From NCBI RefSeq assembly GCF_002886185.1, contig NZ_KZ614146.1, forward strand, positions 1,259,699 to 1,323,698: a DNA stretch of 64,000 nt, written 5' to 3'. Source of the DNA: Salipaludibacillus neizhouensis. Its GTDB lineage: Bacteria > Bacillota > Bacilli > Bacillales > Salisediminibacteriaceae. Below the pieces are notes generated by a model. That model was given only the letters and a program-made list of their open reading frames with translations. It was not told the DNA's origin and searched no databases. Positions 35,444 through 43,767 of the stretch are shown here, piece after piece; position 1 is the first letter of the stretch, and every line of letters starts with the position of its first letter. The position numbers and the translations under genes are program-made.

Positions 35444-35908
35444 GTGAAACAAATAATACTTTGGCTAATGTTTCTAGTTCCTATTGCATCTCTGTTGCTA
35501 ATTGGAGATAAAACTCTTAGAAGATTTCTCCCAGTTGCATTGTTTGTTACTGTAGTCAACACTCTTATTTACCAAGCTGCATATCATTATAATTGGTGGA
35601 GAGAACCTGGGCTGTTTGACTGGGACAAAGTTGCAAATATTCCTTGGGTATATAGTGCATATTTAGTAGCAACATTATGGATTTTTAAGTTAACCTACGG
35701 AAAATTTACTGTTTATTTAATAACAAACCTAATATTGGATGGTGTATATATATATTTATGGTATCCAATCCAACAAAAACTTGGATTAGCTACAAGCGAA
35801 ATGTCACCAGATATTACTTATTTAATTATGATCGGAGTAGCCCTTTTAATATATGGTTTTCAGATTTGGTATGAAAAAGATTTACATAGTTATAAAGATA
35901 ATAACTAA
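35444..35908 (+). CDS. CBO0543 family membrane protein, copy 1
   Basis: The 154-residue protein starts at GTG 35444 behind AAGGAGAG. It has four to five hydrophobic helices, an aromatic NWWREPGLFDWDKVANIPWV loop, and a YLWYPIQQKLGLA segment typical of the CBO0543 family of Firmicutes membrane proteins, whose function is unknown. It is followed by repeat R16 and then a second, longer family member. The two share helix spacing and a Trp-rich loop but limited identity, so they are not a recent tandem duplication. Confidence 0.75.
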   Translation: MKQIILWLMFLVPIASLLLIGDKTLRRFLPVALFVTVVNTLIYQAAYHYNWWREPGLFDWDKVANIPWVYSAYLVATLWIFKLTYGKFTVYLITNLILDGVYIYLWYPIQQKLGLATSEMSPDITYLIMIGVALLIYGFQIWYEKDLHSYKDNN

Positions 35909-35933
35909 ATCCTTCCTAATTTCTTCTTAAAGA

Positions 35934-36075
35934 AACGGAGGTGCAAGAAGCTAGTTGCCCTTTAGTATCTAATTCCTATCGATTCATTCTTACACAATCA
36001 GGCGCAATTCAATAATAAGAATTGAACCCTTTCTTTGTATATAGGGGCTGATTGCGAAAAAAAATACTTAAACTA
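35934..36075 (+). repeat. Array repeat copy R16
   Basis: The copy has ACGGAGGTGCAAGAAGCTAG, TTGCCCTTTAGTATCTAATT, TTACACAATCAGGCGCAATT, a stem AATTCAATAATAAGAATT (shortened), TATATAGGGGCTGATTGCGA and ACTTAAACTAACTGG. The promoter segment is lost. It separates the two CBO0543 genes. Confidence 0.85.
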
Positions 36076-36154
36076 ACTGGCAGGTAAGTTGAATAAAATT
36101 AACTATTATTACACAAACTGACATCACCGAATTCACATATGGGAATGTGATAAA

Positions 36155-36754
36155 ATGTTTAAGAATTTCATAAATATTGGTTTTAATATTGAGTCGTTTA
36201 TTTCTATTTTTGGAATTTTGATTGGTTTGGTTGTTCTTATTTTATTTTTAAAATTAAATTGGAAAAAGTATGGTTTATTATTTATCTTATCTGCGTTAGT
36301 TGGCAACATACTTTGTTATATCTTTGTTAAATTGAATTTCTACTCATTTCCATACTTGTTATTCCCGAAAATACTAATAATGCCTTTAACTCCAATTACA
36401 TTTTCTTTTCCAATAATAGTTCTAATAGCTGTACGTTATAGCCCCAACCACTGGGGATGGAAAATACCCTTCTATTGGACAATCGTCCATGTAGGTATGT
36501 TTTGGGAAACTTGGTTGTTAGAAAATACAAGATTAATTGAATATAATTTTAAATGGGATTTTTGGGATTCTTATACTTGGTGGTGGATATTTTTCTTGAT
36601 TTTTGAATGGGTTGGAGGAATTATAGTACCTGAAAATTTAAGAAAACCTATTAACATTCAATCTTTGAGATTCGGTAAACTAGGGTGGGCAATTATTCAC
36701 TTCATATTAATTGTTACAATTTTTCTCGGAGGTTACTATTTAGGCTCTCTTTAG
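36155..36754 (+). CDS. CBO0543 family membrane protein, copy 2
   Basis: This 199-residue membrane protein has about six hydrophobic segments. The conserved aromatic region is YSPNHWGWKIPFYWTIVHVG, then TWLLENTRLIEYNFKWDFWD and WWIFFLIFEWVGGIIVPE, the CBO0543 hallmark. Function is unknown; the tryptophan/aspartate-rich loops may sit at the membrane face. The ribosome binding site is weak (GGGAATGTG). Downstream, fragments like CTTCTTCAATCAGGCGCGAT at 36901 look like another broken repeat copy. Confidence 0.75.
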   Translation: MFKNFINIGFNIESFISIFGILIGLVVLILFLKLNWKKYGLLFILSALVGNILCYIFVKLNFYSFPYLLFPKILIMPLTPITFSFPIIVLIAVRYSPNHWGWKIPFYWTIVHVGMFWETWLLENTRLIEYNFKWDFWDSYTWWWIFFLIFEWVGGIIVPENLRKPINIQSLRFGKLGWAIIHFILIVTIFLGGYYLGSL

Positions 36755-36999
36755 ATAAAACAATAATAAACTAAAAAAAACTAAAGGGTGCAAGAGTTGA
36801 ATAAGGCTGTTTATTTAAACAACTATAATACTTCTTTATTTAAAGTGGATGAAGATGTGGAGATAACTAAGCAATGGAAACAAGATGAGAGTGATTCTAT
36901 CTTCTTCAATCAGGCGCGATTATCAACAACGGAGGTAGAAAAAAGATCAAACTTTTAAACTAAACTGAAAATTAAATCTGCTGGAGAGGAATCTATTTT

Positions 37000-37135
37000 G
37001 TCTTAATCTTTTTTCAAAATGGATTCTTTTTATTTATGTAAAATATAGGTTTGCGTTGTATTTTGATCAAACTATACCTTAAAGCTACAACTACGCTGTT
37101 AATTGGAAGTGGGGCAGAGGTTACTGCGGTTTGCA
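37000..37135 (+). repeat. Scrambled copy of the oxidoreductase upstream region plus an internal piece
   Basis: 37004-37103 resembles 27560-27668 (TTTTCAAAATGGATTCTTTT, AGCTACAACTACGCTGTTAA). The next 25 bases (GGGGCAGAGGTTACTGCGGT and on) match the coding sequence of the oxidoreductase near 28277. About 600 bases between the two matches are missing, so this is a deleted duplicate. Confidence 0.75.
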
Positions 37136-37338
37136 AAAGTCTGATCTATTTAATCGAGTGGCTCGTCTACGAAAAGAAAGCCATTACGATGGATCGCGAC
37201 GCCAGAAACATTGAGTATTTCACAGAAAAATATCGTGGCAGGCTTAACCCGGAACTGGCCGCGTATAAAGCGAAGATCGAAGGTGGGGAATACAAGAAGT
37301 CATCTAGGTCTTCTTTCATTCTAGCAAGCGATGAATAA
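37136..37338 (+). pseudogene. Unrecognised coding fragment of different base composition
   Basis: An open frame here encodes about 66 residues (SLIYLIEWLVYEKKAITMDR, then DARNIEYFTEKYRGRLNPEL and a basic tail), hydrophilic and with plausible codon use, but no native start. It is fused to the oxidoreductase-derived segment upstream. GC-rich stretches (GGATCGCGACGCC, CCGGAACTGGCCGCG) stand out from the AT-rich surroundings and suggest another origin. I recognise no family. The following gap has a 10-codon frame at 37390 with a good ribosome binding site (MNRLERGALL), probably another truncated gene start. Confidence 0.4.
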
Positions 37339-37503
37339 CAAGAAAAGTAACAGACAAGCATTTAAATTAAAATTATAAGGGGAAGAAACATGAACAGATT
37401 AGAACGTGGAGCTCTTTTATAAATTCCAATGGAAATTCCAGATTAAGTACTTAATCAAGATTTATTCTAATCTAATATTTAAAAGGATAACATTTACCGA
37501 ACT

Positions 37504-37549
37504 AGAGGTCTTTCATCAATTTGCTAGATTTGATGGAGACCTCTTTCTT
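37504..37549 (+). terminator. Strong hairpin terminator in a decayed region
   Basis: GAGGTCTTTCATCAA (from 37505) pairs with TTTGATGGAGACCTC (to 37543) and is followed by TTTCTTC. The gene it served is gone or reduced to the 10-codon frame at 37390. Confidence 0.7.
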
Positions 37550-37708
37550 CATGCTCTTTGTTACGTAACTTTGATAATAGTTTTCTAGAAGAAACTACAA
37601 TTTACATCAAAAATATCCACCGTAGGACATTGTTTACATAATTTTAATAATTCCACTATATTTAGTTAACATAAATTCCCTATACTGAAATTAGTGTGGT
37701 TAATAAGT

Positions 37709-37743
37709 AGTCAATCTCTTAAATTTCATCTAAGAGATTGACT
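37709..37743. promoter_or_regulatory. Perfect 13-bp hairpin upstream of the SLH/PAP2 gene
   Basis: AGTCAATCTCTTA (37709-37721) pairs perfectly with TAAGAGATTGACT (37731-37743), loop nine bases, no T run behind it. A second hairpin (TTGCGG/CCGCAA) lies near 37842-37864. Both sit in the long leader 37600-38246 before the SLH/PAP2 gene. They could be operators, RNA elements or relics. Confidence 0.45.
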
Positions 37744-37933
37744 AGAATATTTAAGGAGAACATAGAATAGTTGAAAAAATCATCATGTAAAAAATTTAGA
37801 GCAGAAAATGTGTTGACAACCGATTAGCAATTAATTCGGTTTTGCGGATAACAGAACCGCAAAAGTAATATGTGTAAAATGGTAGCTGCATAAAGTGGGG
37901 TAATGGTATTAATCTAAAAGTTAGGAGGACAAA

Positions 37934-38014
37934 GTGGAAGGACATGATTACTATAAAGAAAGTATATTGACTTATGCTACTACTTTTGGACGAAGTATTC
38001 TAACTTTTTATTAG
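37934..38014 (+). CDS. Possible 26-residue leader peptide
   Basis: GTG 37934 follows an ideal TTAGGAGGACAAA site and opens a 26-codon frame (MEGHDYYKESILTYATTFGR then SILTFY) ending at 38014. It may be the truncated start of a lost gene or a leader peptide. It is 230 bases upstream of the SLH/PAP2 gene. No similarity was recognised. Confidence 0.35.
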   Translation: MEGHDYYKESILTYATTFGRSILTFY

Positions 38015-38246
38015 CCAGCTATTTGTCTTATGTAATCAATGAAGCAAAATATGGAAACTTAATAGTGGAATTAATACCTCAACGTGTTTTGTAATTTATC
38101 TTCTCCTTAATAAAGTAATAACCACATGAGGAAAACGTACATTTTTTTCATTACTATTTGAACGTAAATTGTAATACTCAAGTAGAAAATTATTTTAATG
38201 TGCGAGGTTTTAGAAAGTGATTTGAGAAGGGAGAAATATAAAAATT

Positions 38247-40727
38247 ATGATATGTATAAAAAGACAATTAATTAAATCACTAACAATACTTGTAATTCTA
38301 TCCATGGTATTTTCTATGCTTCCTGTTCAGGCAGCCAGTCAATTTTCTGATATCGAGGGGAAGTTTGCGAAAGATGAAGAAGCTGCAAATTCGTTTAAAG
38401 ATTCATCATCTATTCCAGCTTGGAGCAAAGGATTTGTAGGTGGTGTTTTAGCTGAAAATATTATGGTTGGATATCCAGATGGAAGTTATAAACCTCTCCA
38501 TAACATTACTCGTGCAGAAGCAGTAGTTACATTAAAAAATGCTTTAGAAACAGATGAGCTTTCAAAAACATCAAAAGCTTCAAAAGCTACAAAATCATCT
38601 AAAGCTTCAAAACCATCAAAACCAAAAAAACCAAAAAAACCAACAAAATCAACAAAACCATCAAAACCACAAGGGACTACTAATGAAGTAAATGTAGATG
38701 TTCCTGAAGTGGAGCAACCTTTACCAGCAGTGGATAATGGTGGAAATGCTAATGATTCTACCTTAAAGAATATAGATGCGACTAATCCTTTTATTCATAT
38801 TTTAGACGGTTTTGATCAAATATGGTCAATGAATCAACCAAATTGGAGAGACGGAACAGCGTTAACTGAACCAGGTGCAAATGATGAGATTGCAAACTAT
38901 GGTGACGGACCTACCGTTTATTTTGATGGATATAAAAATGATAAGACAAAAGTAGTAGCTGATAAGAAAACATTTGTTAACGTAGAAATCAAAGATGCAG
39001 AGACTTGGGCAGCTAATATGAAATATGTAGAAGATGTTACTAAAAACAGAACAGATGAAGAGGCGTTAGCAGCCTATTATGATGATCAAAGAGATAAGAT
39101 ATATAGTATGATGGATGCTTATGGGCCTTTGGCTAATACCTACGTAGATATAGTGGACCCTGTAACAAGTGTTGTAAGATCAACAGGGGACATGAATAAG
39201 GTATTGGAAGAAATGACTGTTGAAGATCAAAGCCAAGGAATGGGAGAATGGCAGGAATCTGAACTTTCAGATGCGATGGATTTAGTTTCTTTAATTAGAT
39301 TTAGAAATCCTTCTTCGTCTAACCCTTCTAAGTACTTTTTCTCTTCTCCGAGACCGTACAGAATGAATTCAAATGGAGAAGTGAAAGAAGTTGTTGATGA
39401 GAACGGTTTACCTGTTTGGGAAACAATCGGTAGTGGTGAAAATGTAGTAGAGGATTTACCTTCAGGTGGTAAAAAAGAAACAGGAGAAAAACATTTCCAA
39501 CAATATGAAACGAATGTGGAAGTAATTCCTGCATTGGACTATGTAAGAAGAAAAGCGGAAGACGGAAGAGGAAAAGATGGAGCTTTTCCAAGTGGACATA
39601 CAAGTGCATCGTATTTGTCAACATTCGGATTTGCATACGCAACACCGGAAAGATATGCTGAATTTTTAACAAGAGCAGCTCAAATGGGAGAAAATAGAAT
39701 AGTGAGCGGAATGCACTCTCCACTTGATGTTATAGGTGCAAGAATACAATCTACAGCAATGACTGCATTTGCATTTAATATTGAAGAAAACAGAGAGGTA
39801 TTAGATAAGGCTTATGAAAATGCTGGAGAGGTATTCGGTGAATTAGCTGAATCAAAAGAAATGAGCTTGTACGAATATGCGCATACGGTAACAGAGGATT
39901 ATACGTTTGAAAGTGCGTACGATAAAGAAAAGTGGGAAGATCATGAAGCAAATAAAGCTTTCTATCGGGAAAAACTTACTTACGGATTACCTCAAACAGG
40001 AACAAAAGGTTTAGACCCTGTAGTACCTAAAGGGGCAGAAGTTTTATTAGAAACTCGTCAACCTTATTTGACAGATAAACAACGTAGAGAAGTAATATAT
40101 ACCACAGAAATTGAATCAGGCTACCCTGTAATAGACGAGTCAAATGGTTGGGGTAGAATTGATTTGGTAACTGCAACTGATGGATATGGTGAGTTTTTAC
40201 ACAATGTAACAGTTGATATGGATGCTTCAAAAGGTAGATTTAATGCCCATGATTGGTGGAGAAATGATATTAATGGTAGTGGTATGCTTACCAAGCAAGG
40301 GACAGGAACGCTTACATTGACAGGAGATAATAGTTATAAAGGAGGCACATTGCTAGAAGAAGGAACGCTAGAAGCTACATCTACGACTGCTTTTGGTGAA
40401 GGCGATCTTTATTTAGAAAATGGAACAGCTTTAGTGAAAGTAGACGGACCTTTACATTTAAATGGAAATTTCACAATAGAAGCTGGAAACTTAAATATTT
40501 CAATGGATGATGACAACAGTCAACTAAATGTTGATGAACTGTTATACATTGATGGTGGGGATCTTAATTTAGATTTTTCTAATTATGAAATAGAAGGTGC
40601 TCAAGACATGACTTTAATGACTGCCAACAAAGTGAAAGGTAAATTTGATAATGTAACTGCTTATGGTTACAATGTGACTGTCACTTATGAAGATAATAGT
40701 GTCATTGCACATATCGAAGCAAAATAA
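38247..40727 (+). CDS. Secreted SLH-domain PAP2 phosphatase with autotransporter-type beta-strand repeat
   Basis: The 826-residue protein has a signal peptide (to about VQAAS, residue 31) and one SLH-type domain (about 33-100) with WSKGFVGGVLAENIMVGYPD and ITRAEAVV for cell-wall anchoring. A Lys/Ser/Pro/Thr linker follows (106-142, many SKxSK and KPKKP units). A PAP2/class A acid phosphatase domain (about 180-590) has PSGHT at about 448 and SGMHSPLDVIGAR near 487, the histidines of the phosphatase active site. At about 676-735 a GTGTLTLTGDNSYKGGT unit matches the autotransporter-associated beta-strand repeat, known mainly from Gram-negative surface proteins. It probably hydrolyses phosphomonoesters at the cell surface. 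Confidence 0.85.
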   Translation: MICIKRQLIKSLTILVILSMVFSMLPVQAASQFSDIEGKFAKDEEAANSFKDSSSIPAWSKGFVGGVLAENIMVGYPDGSYKPLHNITRAEAVVTLKNALETDELSKTSKASKATKSSKASKPSKPKKPKKPTKSTKPSKPQGTTNEVNVDVPEVEQPLPAVDNGGNANDSTLKNIDATNPFIHILDGFDQIWSMNQPNWRDGTALTEPGANDEIANYGDGPTVYFDGYKNDKTKVVADKKTFVNVEIKDAETWAANMKYVEDVTKNRTDEEALAAYYDDQRDKIYSMMDAYGPLANTYVDIVDPVTSVVRSTGDMNKVLEEMTVEDQSQGMGEWQESELSDAMDLVSLIRFRNPSSSNPSKYFFSSPRPYRMNSNGEVKEVVDENGLPVWETIGSGENVVEDLPSGGKKETGEKHFQQYETNVEVIPALDYVRRKAEDGRGKDGAFPSGHTSASYLSTFGFAYATPERYAEFLTRAAQMGENRIVSGMHSPLDVIGARIQSTAMTAFAFNIEENREVLDKAYENAGEVFGELAESKEMSLYEYAHTVTEDYTFESAYDKEKWEDHEANKAFYREKLTYGLPQTGTKGLDPVVPKGAEVLLETRQPYLTDKQRREVIYTTEIESGYPVIDESNGWGRIDLVTATDGYGEFLHNVTVDMDASKGRFNAHDWWRNDINGSGMLTKQGTGTLTLTGDNSYKGGTLLEEGTLEATSTTAFGEGDLYLENGTALVKVDGPLHLNGNFTIEAGNLNISMDDDNSQLNVDELLYIDGGDLNLDFSNYEIEGAQDMTLMTANKVKGKFDNVTAYGYNVTVTYEDNSVIAHIEAK

Positions 40728-40755
40728 TAGCAATTGGTAATTTGAAATATCTAAG

Positions 40756-40781
40756 CTGTCGACTATTGTCGGCAGTTTTTT
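40756..40781 (+). terminator. Terminator of the SLH/PAP2 gene
   Basis: CTGTCGAC (40756-40763) pairs with GTCGGCAG (40768-40775) with one wobble, followed by TTTTTT. Confidence 0.85.
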
Positions 40782-40791
40782 AATTAAATCT

Positions 40792-41190
40792 AAAAAGCAC
40801 CATCTATCACATTTAACGGTCGTTACAACGCTTATTGGTTTAAGCTGTTTTATCAACAGTTAATAAAAAGAACGAACTTAAACTATGCATAGAAGCTCGT
40901 TCATGTAAATAAGACAGATATCGCTATAGAGGCAGAAAGCAAGGATGATTCATGGAAGTTAAAGGACGTACTCGCCGACACGTATCAAATGTCCAGATAC
41001 TTTCGACAGTATGCCCCTGCAATGATAAAGATTAAAAAGGAGATATTTGGCGTTGATTATAATGACACTCGTAAGGTAGTGAAGGAAATGGATGATGCAG
41101 AACTTTATGGTTGGATGGCGGGGAGGTATCAGGAGTATGATCGGGAGTTGAGAGAGGGTTTGGTAAAAGAGAGTGTTTAGGGTTCGTGGG
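40792..41190 (+). pseudogene. Broken gene fragment, left copy of a 399-bp direct repeat
   Basis: This fragment is nearly identical to 58440-58838. In frame it encodes APSITFNGRYNAYWFKLFYQ, a TAG stop at 40890 (Trp in the other copy), and then DDSWKLKDVLADTYQMSRYF and TRKVVKEMDDAELYGWMAGR, ending at 41180. No start codon is present. The parent protein is not recognised. The two copies, in the same orientation, bracket the whole pectin locus. The sequence after GGTTCGTGGG differs between the copies, so the repeat ends there. Confidence 0.75.
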
Positions 41191-41321
41191 TAACGCCCCA
41201 TTATCCAACCGAATTTTTTTAATATCTACCATTTATTCATACCAACAATGATAAGTTTATCCGATTGGATAGGGAACGATGGTACCTGTGCTACCCTTTA
41301 CCTTTTAGTAAGAGAACTCCA

Positions 41322-42125
41322 TCATTTTGATAGATGGCTGTGAAGTAGGGGAATCTTTAATCGGTATATCTCTTCGGCAACCAGTTCAGCAATTTGCTTC
41401 GCACCATTTTCTTGAAAATGTGTATTGTCACTTACACCCTCTGGATAATTAGGGTGTTCGCCTTCGGCAAACCACATGAAGAGATCTTTACTTCCTTCTG
41501 GTCCAAGTTGATTGTACAAGTCGATACTTCTTTCAGACATGTCGATAACCGGCACTTGTTCTTCTTCTCCAAGCTGCTTCATCGCTTCTGGATACTCTCC
41601 GTGTGACCGCTTTGCTTGTCCATCTTCTGTAAACCTTCTTCTTTCAACCGGCGTTAATAAAACCGGTATAGCCCCTTTTTCACGAGCTCCATCGATATAC
41701 TGTTTCAAATAGCTTTTGTAAGTTGTGAAGGGTTCTGTATAACGAGCAGGGTCATTTGACTTTGAATCATTATGTCCAAACTGAATGAATAAGTAATCTT
41801 TCTTTTCAATTTCAGCAAGTATATTGTCTAACCGGCCTTCATCAATAAAGCTTTTGGAACTTCTCCCTGAGGTGGCTTGGTTTTGGACTACAATTTTTTT
41901 ATCAAACATTGGGTCAAGTACTTGGGCCCACCCTGTACGAGGAGCTCGGTCTTCTCCATAATAAGATGCAGTTGAATCACCCGCTATATAAATGGATACA
42001 TTGTTTTCATGGCTTTCTTCTGTCCCGGACGATGAATAGGCCATAGCCGTTTGAGTCCCCCATCCTAAACTGATAAAAATCAATGCAGCAAATAGTAACA
42101 TGCCTTTCTTGCTAATTTTTTTCAT
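41322..42125 (-). CDS. Rhamnogalacturonan acetylesterase (SGNH hydrolase, YesT/RhgT-like)
   Basis: The 267-residue secreted esterase is counted from ATG 42125, which has AAAAGGAGTGAGA upstream. A longer frame reaches 42188 but lacks a site. The signal peptide ends near AMAYS. The SGNH/CE12 motifs are block I IAGDSTAS (catalytic Ser), block III FIQFGHNDSK (Gly/Asn) and block V VSDNTHFQENGA (Asp and His). Such enzymes remove acetyl groups from rhamnogalacturonan outside the cell, making it accessible to lyases. It is transcribed away from the locus it serves, with a 660-base gap before the transporter operon. Confidence 0.9.
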   Translation of the reverse strand: MKKISKKGMLLFAALIFISLGWGTQTAMAYSSSGTEESHENNVSIYIAGDSTASYYGEDRAPRTGWAQVLDPMFDKKIVVQNQATSGRSSKSFIDEGRLDNILAEIEKKDYLFIQFGHNDSKSNDPARYTEPFTTYKSYLKQYIDGAREKGAIPVLLTPVERRRFTEDGQAKRSHGEYPEAMKQLGEEEQVPVIDMSERSIDLYNQLGPEGSKDLFMWFAEGEHPNYPEGVSDNTHFQENGAKQIAELVAEEIYRLKIPLLHSHLSK

Positions 42126-42328
42126 TGTCTCACTCCTTTTATAAGTTATAACTCTTCTCAACTTTATTTCTTGTTTTCCTCTCACCATTCCACCTCTTTC
42201 CTATAAGTAGTAAAGACTGGATTCACACCTTATCCCTCTTAAACAAATTATAACGAAGCTGTTATTACATATTTTGCTCAAATCAATTCATGTATCTTAC
42301 ATTTACCGAGAATGTTTGCGTTTCTGCT

Positions 42329-42391
42329 TCAATATGAATGATCCTCTCTATATTGATTAGGAGAAGTTCCTGTTATCCGAGTAAAGACACG
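42329..42391 (-). pseudogene. C-terminal relic of an AraC family regulator
   Basis: Minus-strand codons read RVFTRITGTSPNQYREDHSY and then stop, matching the last helix of AraC-type DNA-binding domains (compare FRKCNNITPGKYRE in the intact regulator at 52.4 kb). Only 20 residues survive. It lies in the intergenic region before the transporter operon, so an earlier local regulator may have been lost. Confidence 0.55.
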
Positions 42392-42596
42392 CAATTTGTA
42401 ACATTTAAAAGTTTAGTAGAAAACTAGAAGTTAACTTCTGGTTTACAAAGGGCCGGCTGAAAGTCATGGACACTTTCGGAAGGCCTCTACTATTAGCTGG
42501 AAATTGGGAAGATTACACTATCCAATTAGAGGTTTAGCTAGAATGTGCATATCTTACATCCAGCAAACAATTTGTGCAAAAGCGTTAAAATCAGTA

Positions 42597-42612
42597 TAGA
42601 AAACGCTTACAT
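42597..42612. promoter_or_regulatory. Catabolite-responsive element (cre) candidate for the pectin operon
   Basis: TAGAAAACGCTTACAT fits the CcpA-binding consensus WTGNAANCGNWNNCAW with one mismatch. It lies about 175 bases upstream of the first permease gene. A possible promoter (TTGTTC at 42631 and TAGGAT at 42653) follows it. CcpA bound here would repress the operon when preferred sugars are present. Confidence 0.6.
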
Positions 42613-42786
42613 AAAATAAAAAACTTATGATTGTTCATAAACTTGTATTAGCTAGGATACGATACATATTTTGTTTCTAAATCTACAATTTGTGTATTTC
42701 ATGTAGAAATGGATGGTTGAATGAGCTTGATGGTGCTAGTTATAATCAATTTGTAATATTAAAAAAAAGAGGGGGAGGGTAGGGAT

Positions 42787-43767
42787 ATGGGTGACTCATC
42801 GATAAAAAAGCAAAGGGAGTCAAACCTTTCAATTAATACAAATGTATTGAATAAGAAGAAAAATCTTATTAGTAGATATTTAGATAATATTAAAAAAAAC
42901 TGGATGCTTTATCTAATGATCGTTCCAGGGCTGTTATATTATATTATCTTTAAGTATGTCCCATTGTTTGGAAGCGTTATCGCATTTCAAGATTATCAAA
43001 TTTTTAGTGGGATTTTAGATAGTCCTTGGGTTTGGTTGGATAATTTTAAGTATATATTTTCCTATCAAGATTTCTATCAAGTGTTAAGGAACACTGTCAT
43101 GATTGCTTTTTATCAGCTGATTTTTGGGTTCCCAGCTCCAATTATTTTAGCATTGTTATTTAATGAAGTACGATTAATGTTTCTTAAAAGAACAGTTCAA
43201 AGCTTGTTTTATCTCCCTCATTTTTTATCTTGGGTAGTAGTAGGAGGAATTGTTTTTGAATTGTTGGCTTTAGAAGGAATTGTTAATGCCATTCGCGAGT
43301 TATTTGGTGCAGCACCAATTCTGTTTATGCAGGAAGAGAGTTATTTTCGTACAATTGTTGTCATCTCAGGAATATGGAAAAGTGTTGGATGGGGAACAAT
43401 CATCTATTTAGCTGCAATTACGGGAATTAACCCAAGTTTATATGAAGCAGCAGTAATTGACGGTGCGAATCGTTGGAAACAAATAAGATATATCACCTTA
43501 CCATTGTTATTCCCAACTATTTTAATTCTATTTTTACTGAACATTGGTAATTTCTTAGAGCTTGGATTCGATCAAATCTTTAACTTACTAACTCCGATGA
43601 CATATTCAGTAGGGGATATTATTGAAACATATGTTTATCGAGCAGGGGTACTTCAAGGACAGTTTAGTGTAACAACGGCAATTGGTTTATTCCAATCAGT
43701 TATTGGCTTTATGTTGCTTTGGATTTTTAATAGGCTTGCTAGAAAATCAGAACAGGGGTTATGGTAA
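42787..43767 (+). CDS. ABC sugar transporter permease 1 (LplB/YesP-like)
   Basis: The 326-residue membrane protein has six transmembrane helices. The EAA loop that contacts the ATPase is in SLYEAAVIDGANRWKQIRYI near residue 225. The IIFKYVPLFGSVIAFQDYQI stretch is characteristic of the LplB/YtcP carbohydrate uptake group. It begins behind AGAGGGGGAGGGTAGGGAT. The stop codon overlaps the start of permease 2 (TAATG), so the two are translationally coupled. No ATPase gene is present, as is usual for CUT1 oligosaccharide importers that share a distant MsmX-type ATPase. It would import unsaturated rhamnogalacturonan oligomers. Confidence 0.92.
   Translation: MGDSSIKKQRESNLSINTNVLNKKKNLISRYLDNIKKNWMLYLMIVPGLLYYIIFKYVPLFGSVIAFQDYQIFSGILDSPWVWLDNFKYIFSYQDFYQVLRNTVMIAFYQLIFGFPAPIILALLFNEVRLMFLKRTVQSLFYLPHFLSWVVVGGIVFELLALEGIVNAIRELFGAAPILFMQEESYFRTIVVISGIWKSVGWGTIIYLAAITGINPSLYEAAVIDGANRWKQIRYITLPLLFPTILILFLLNIGNFLELGFDQIFNLLTPMTYSVGDIIETYVYRAGVLQGQFSVTTAIGLFQSVIGFMLLWIFNRLARKSEQGLW

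Noticed and set aside
39328-40230. Minus-strand frames opposite the SLH/PAP2 gene
   Set aside because: Low-complexity shadows of the coding strand.
40959-41232. Minus-strand frames in the left direct repeat
   Set aside because: Also present in the right copy as shadows; the + strand frame is conserved at the protein level between the copies.
42571-42590. A second cre site (GTGCAAAAGCGTTAAAAT)
   Set aside because: It lacks the downstream CA and the upstream TG at the right spacing; only the site at 42597 fits well.
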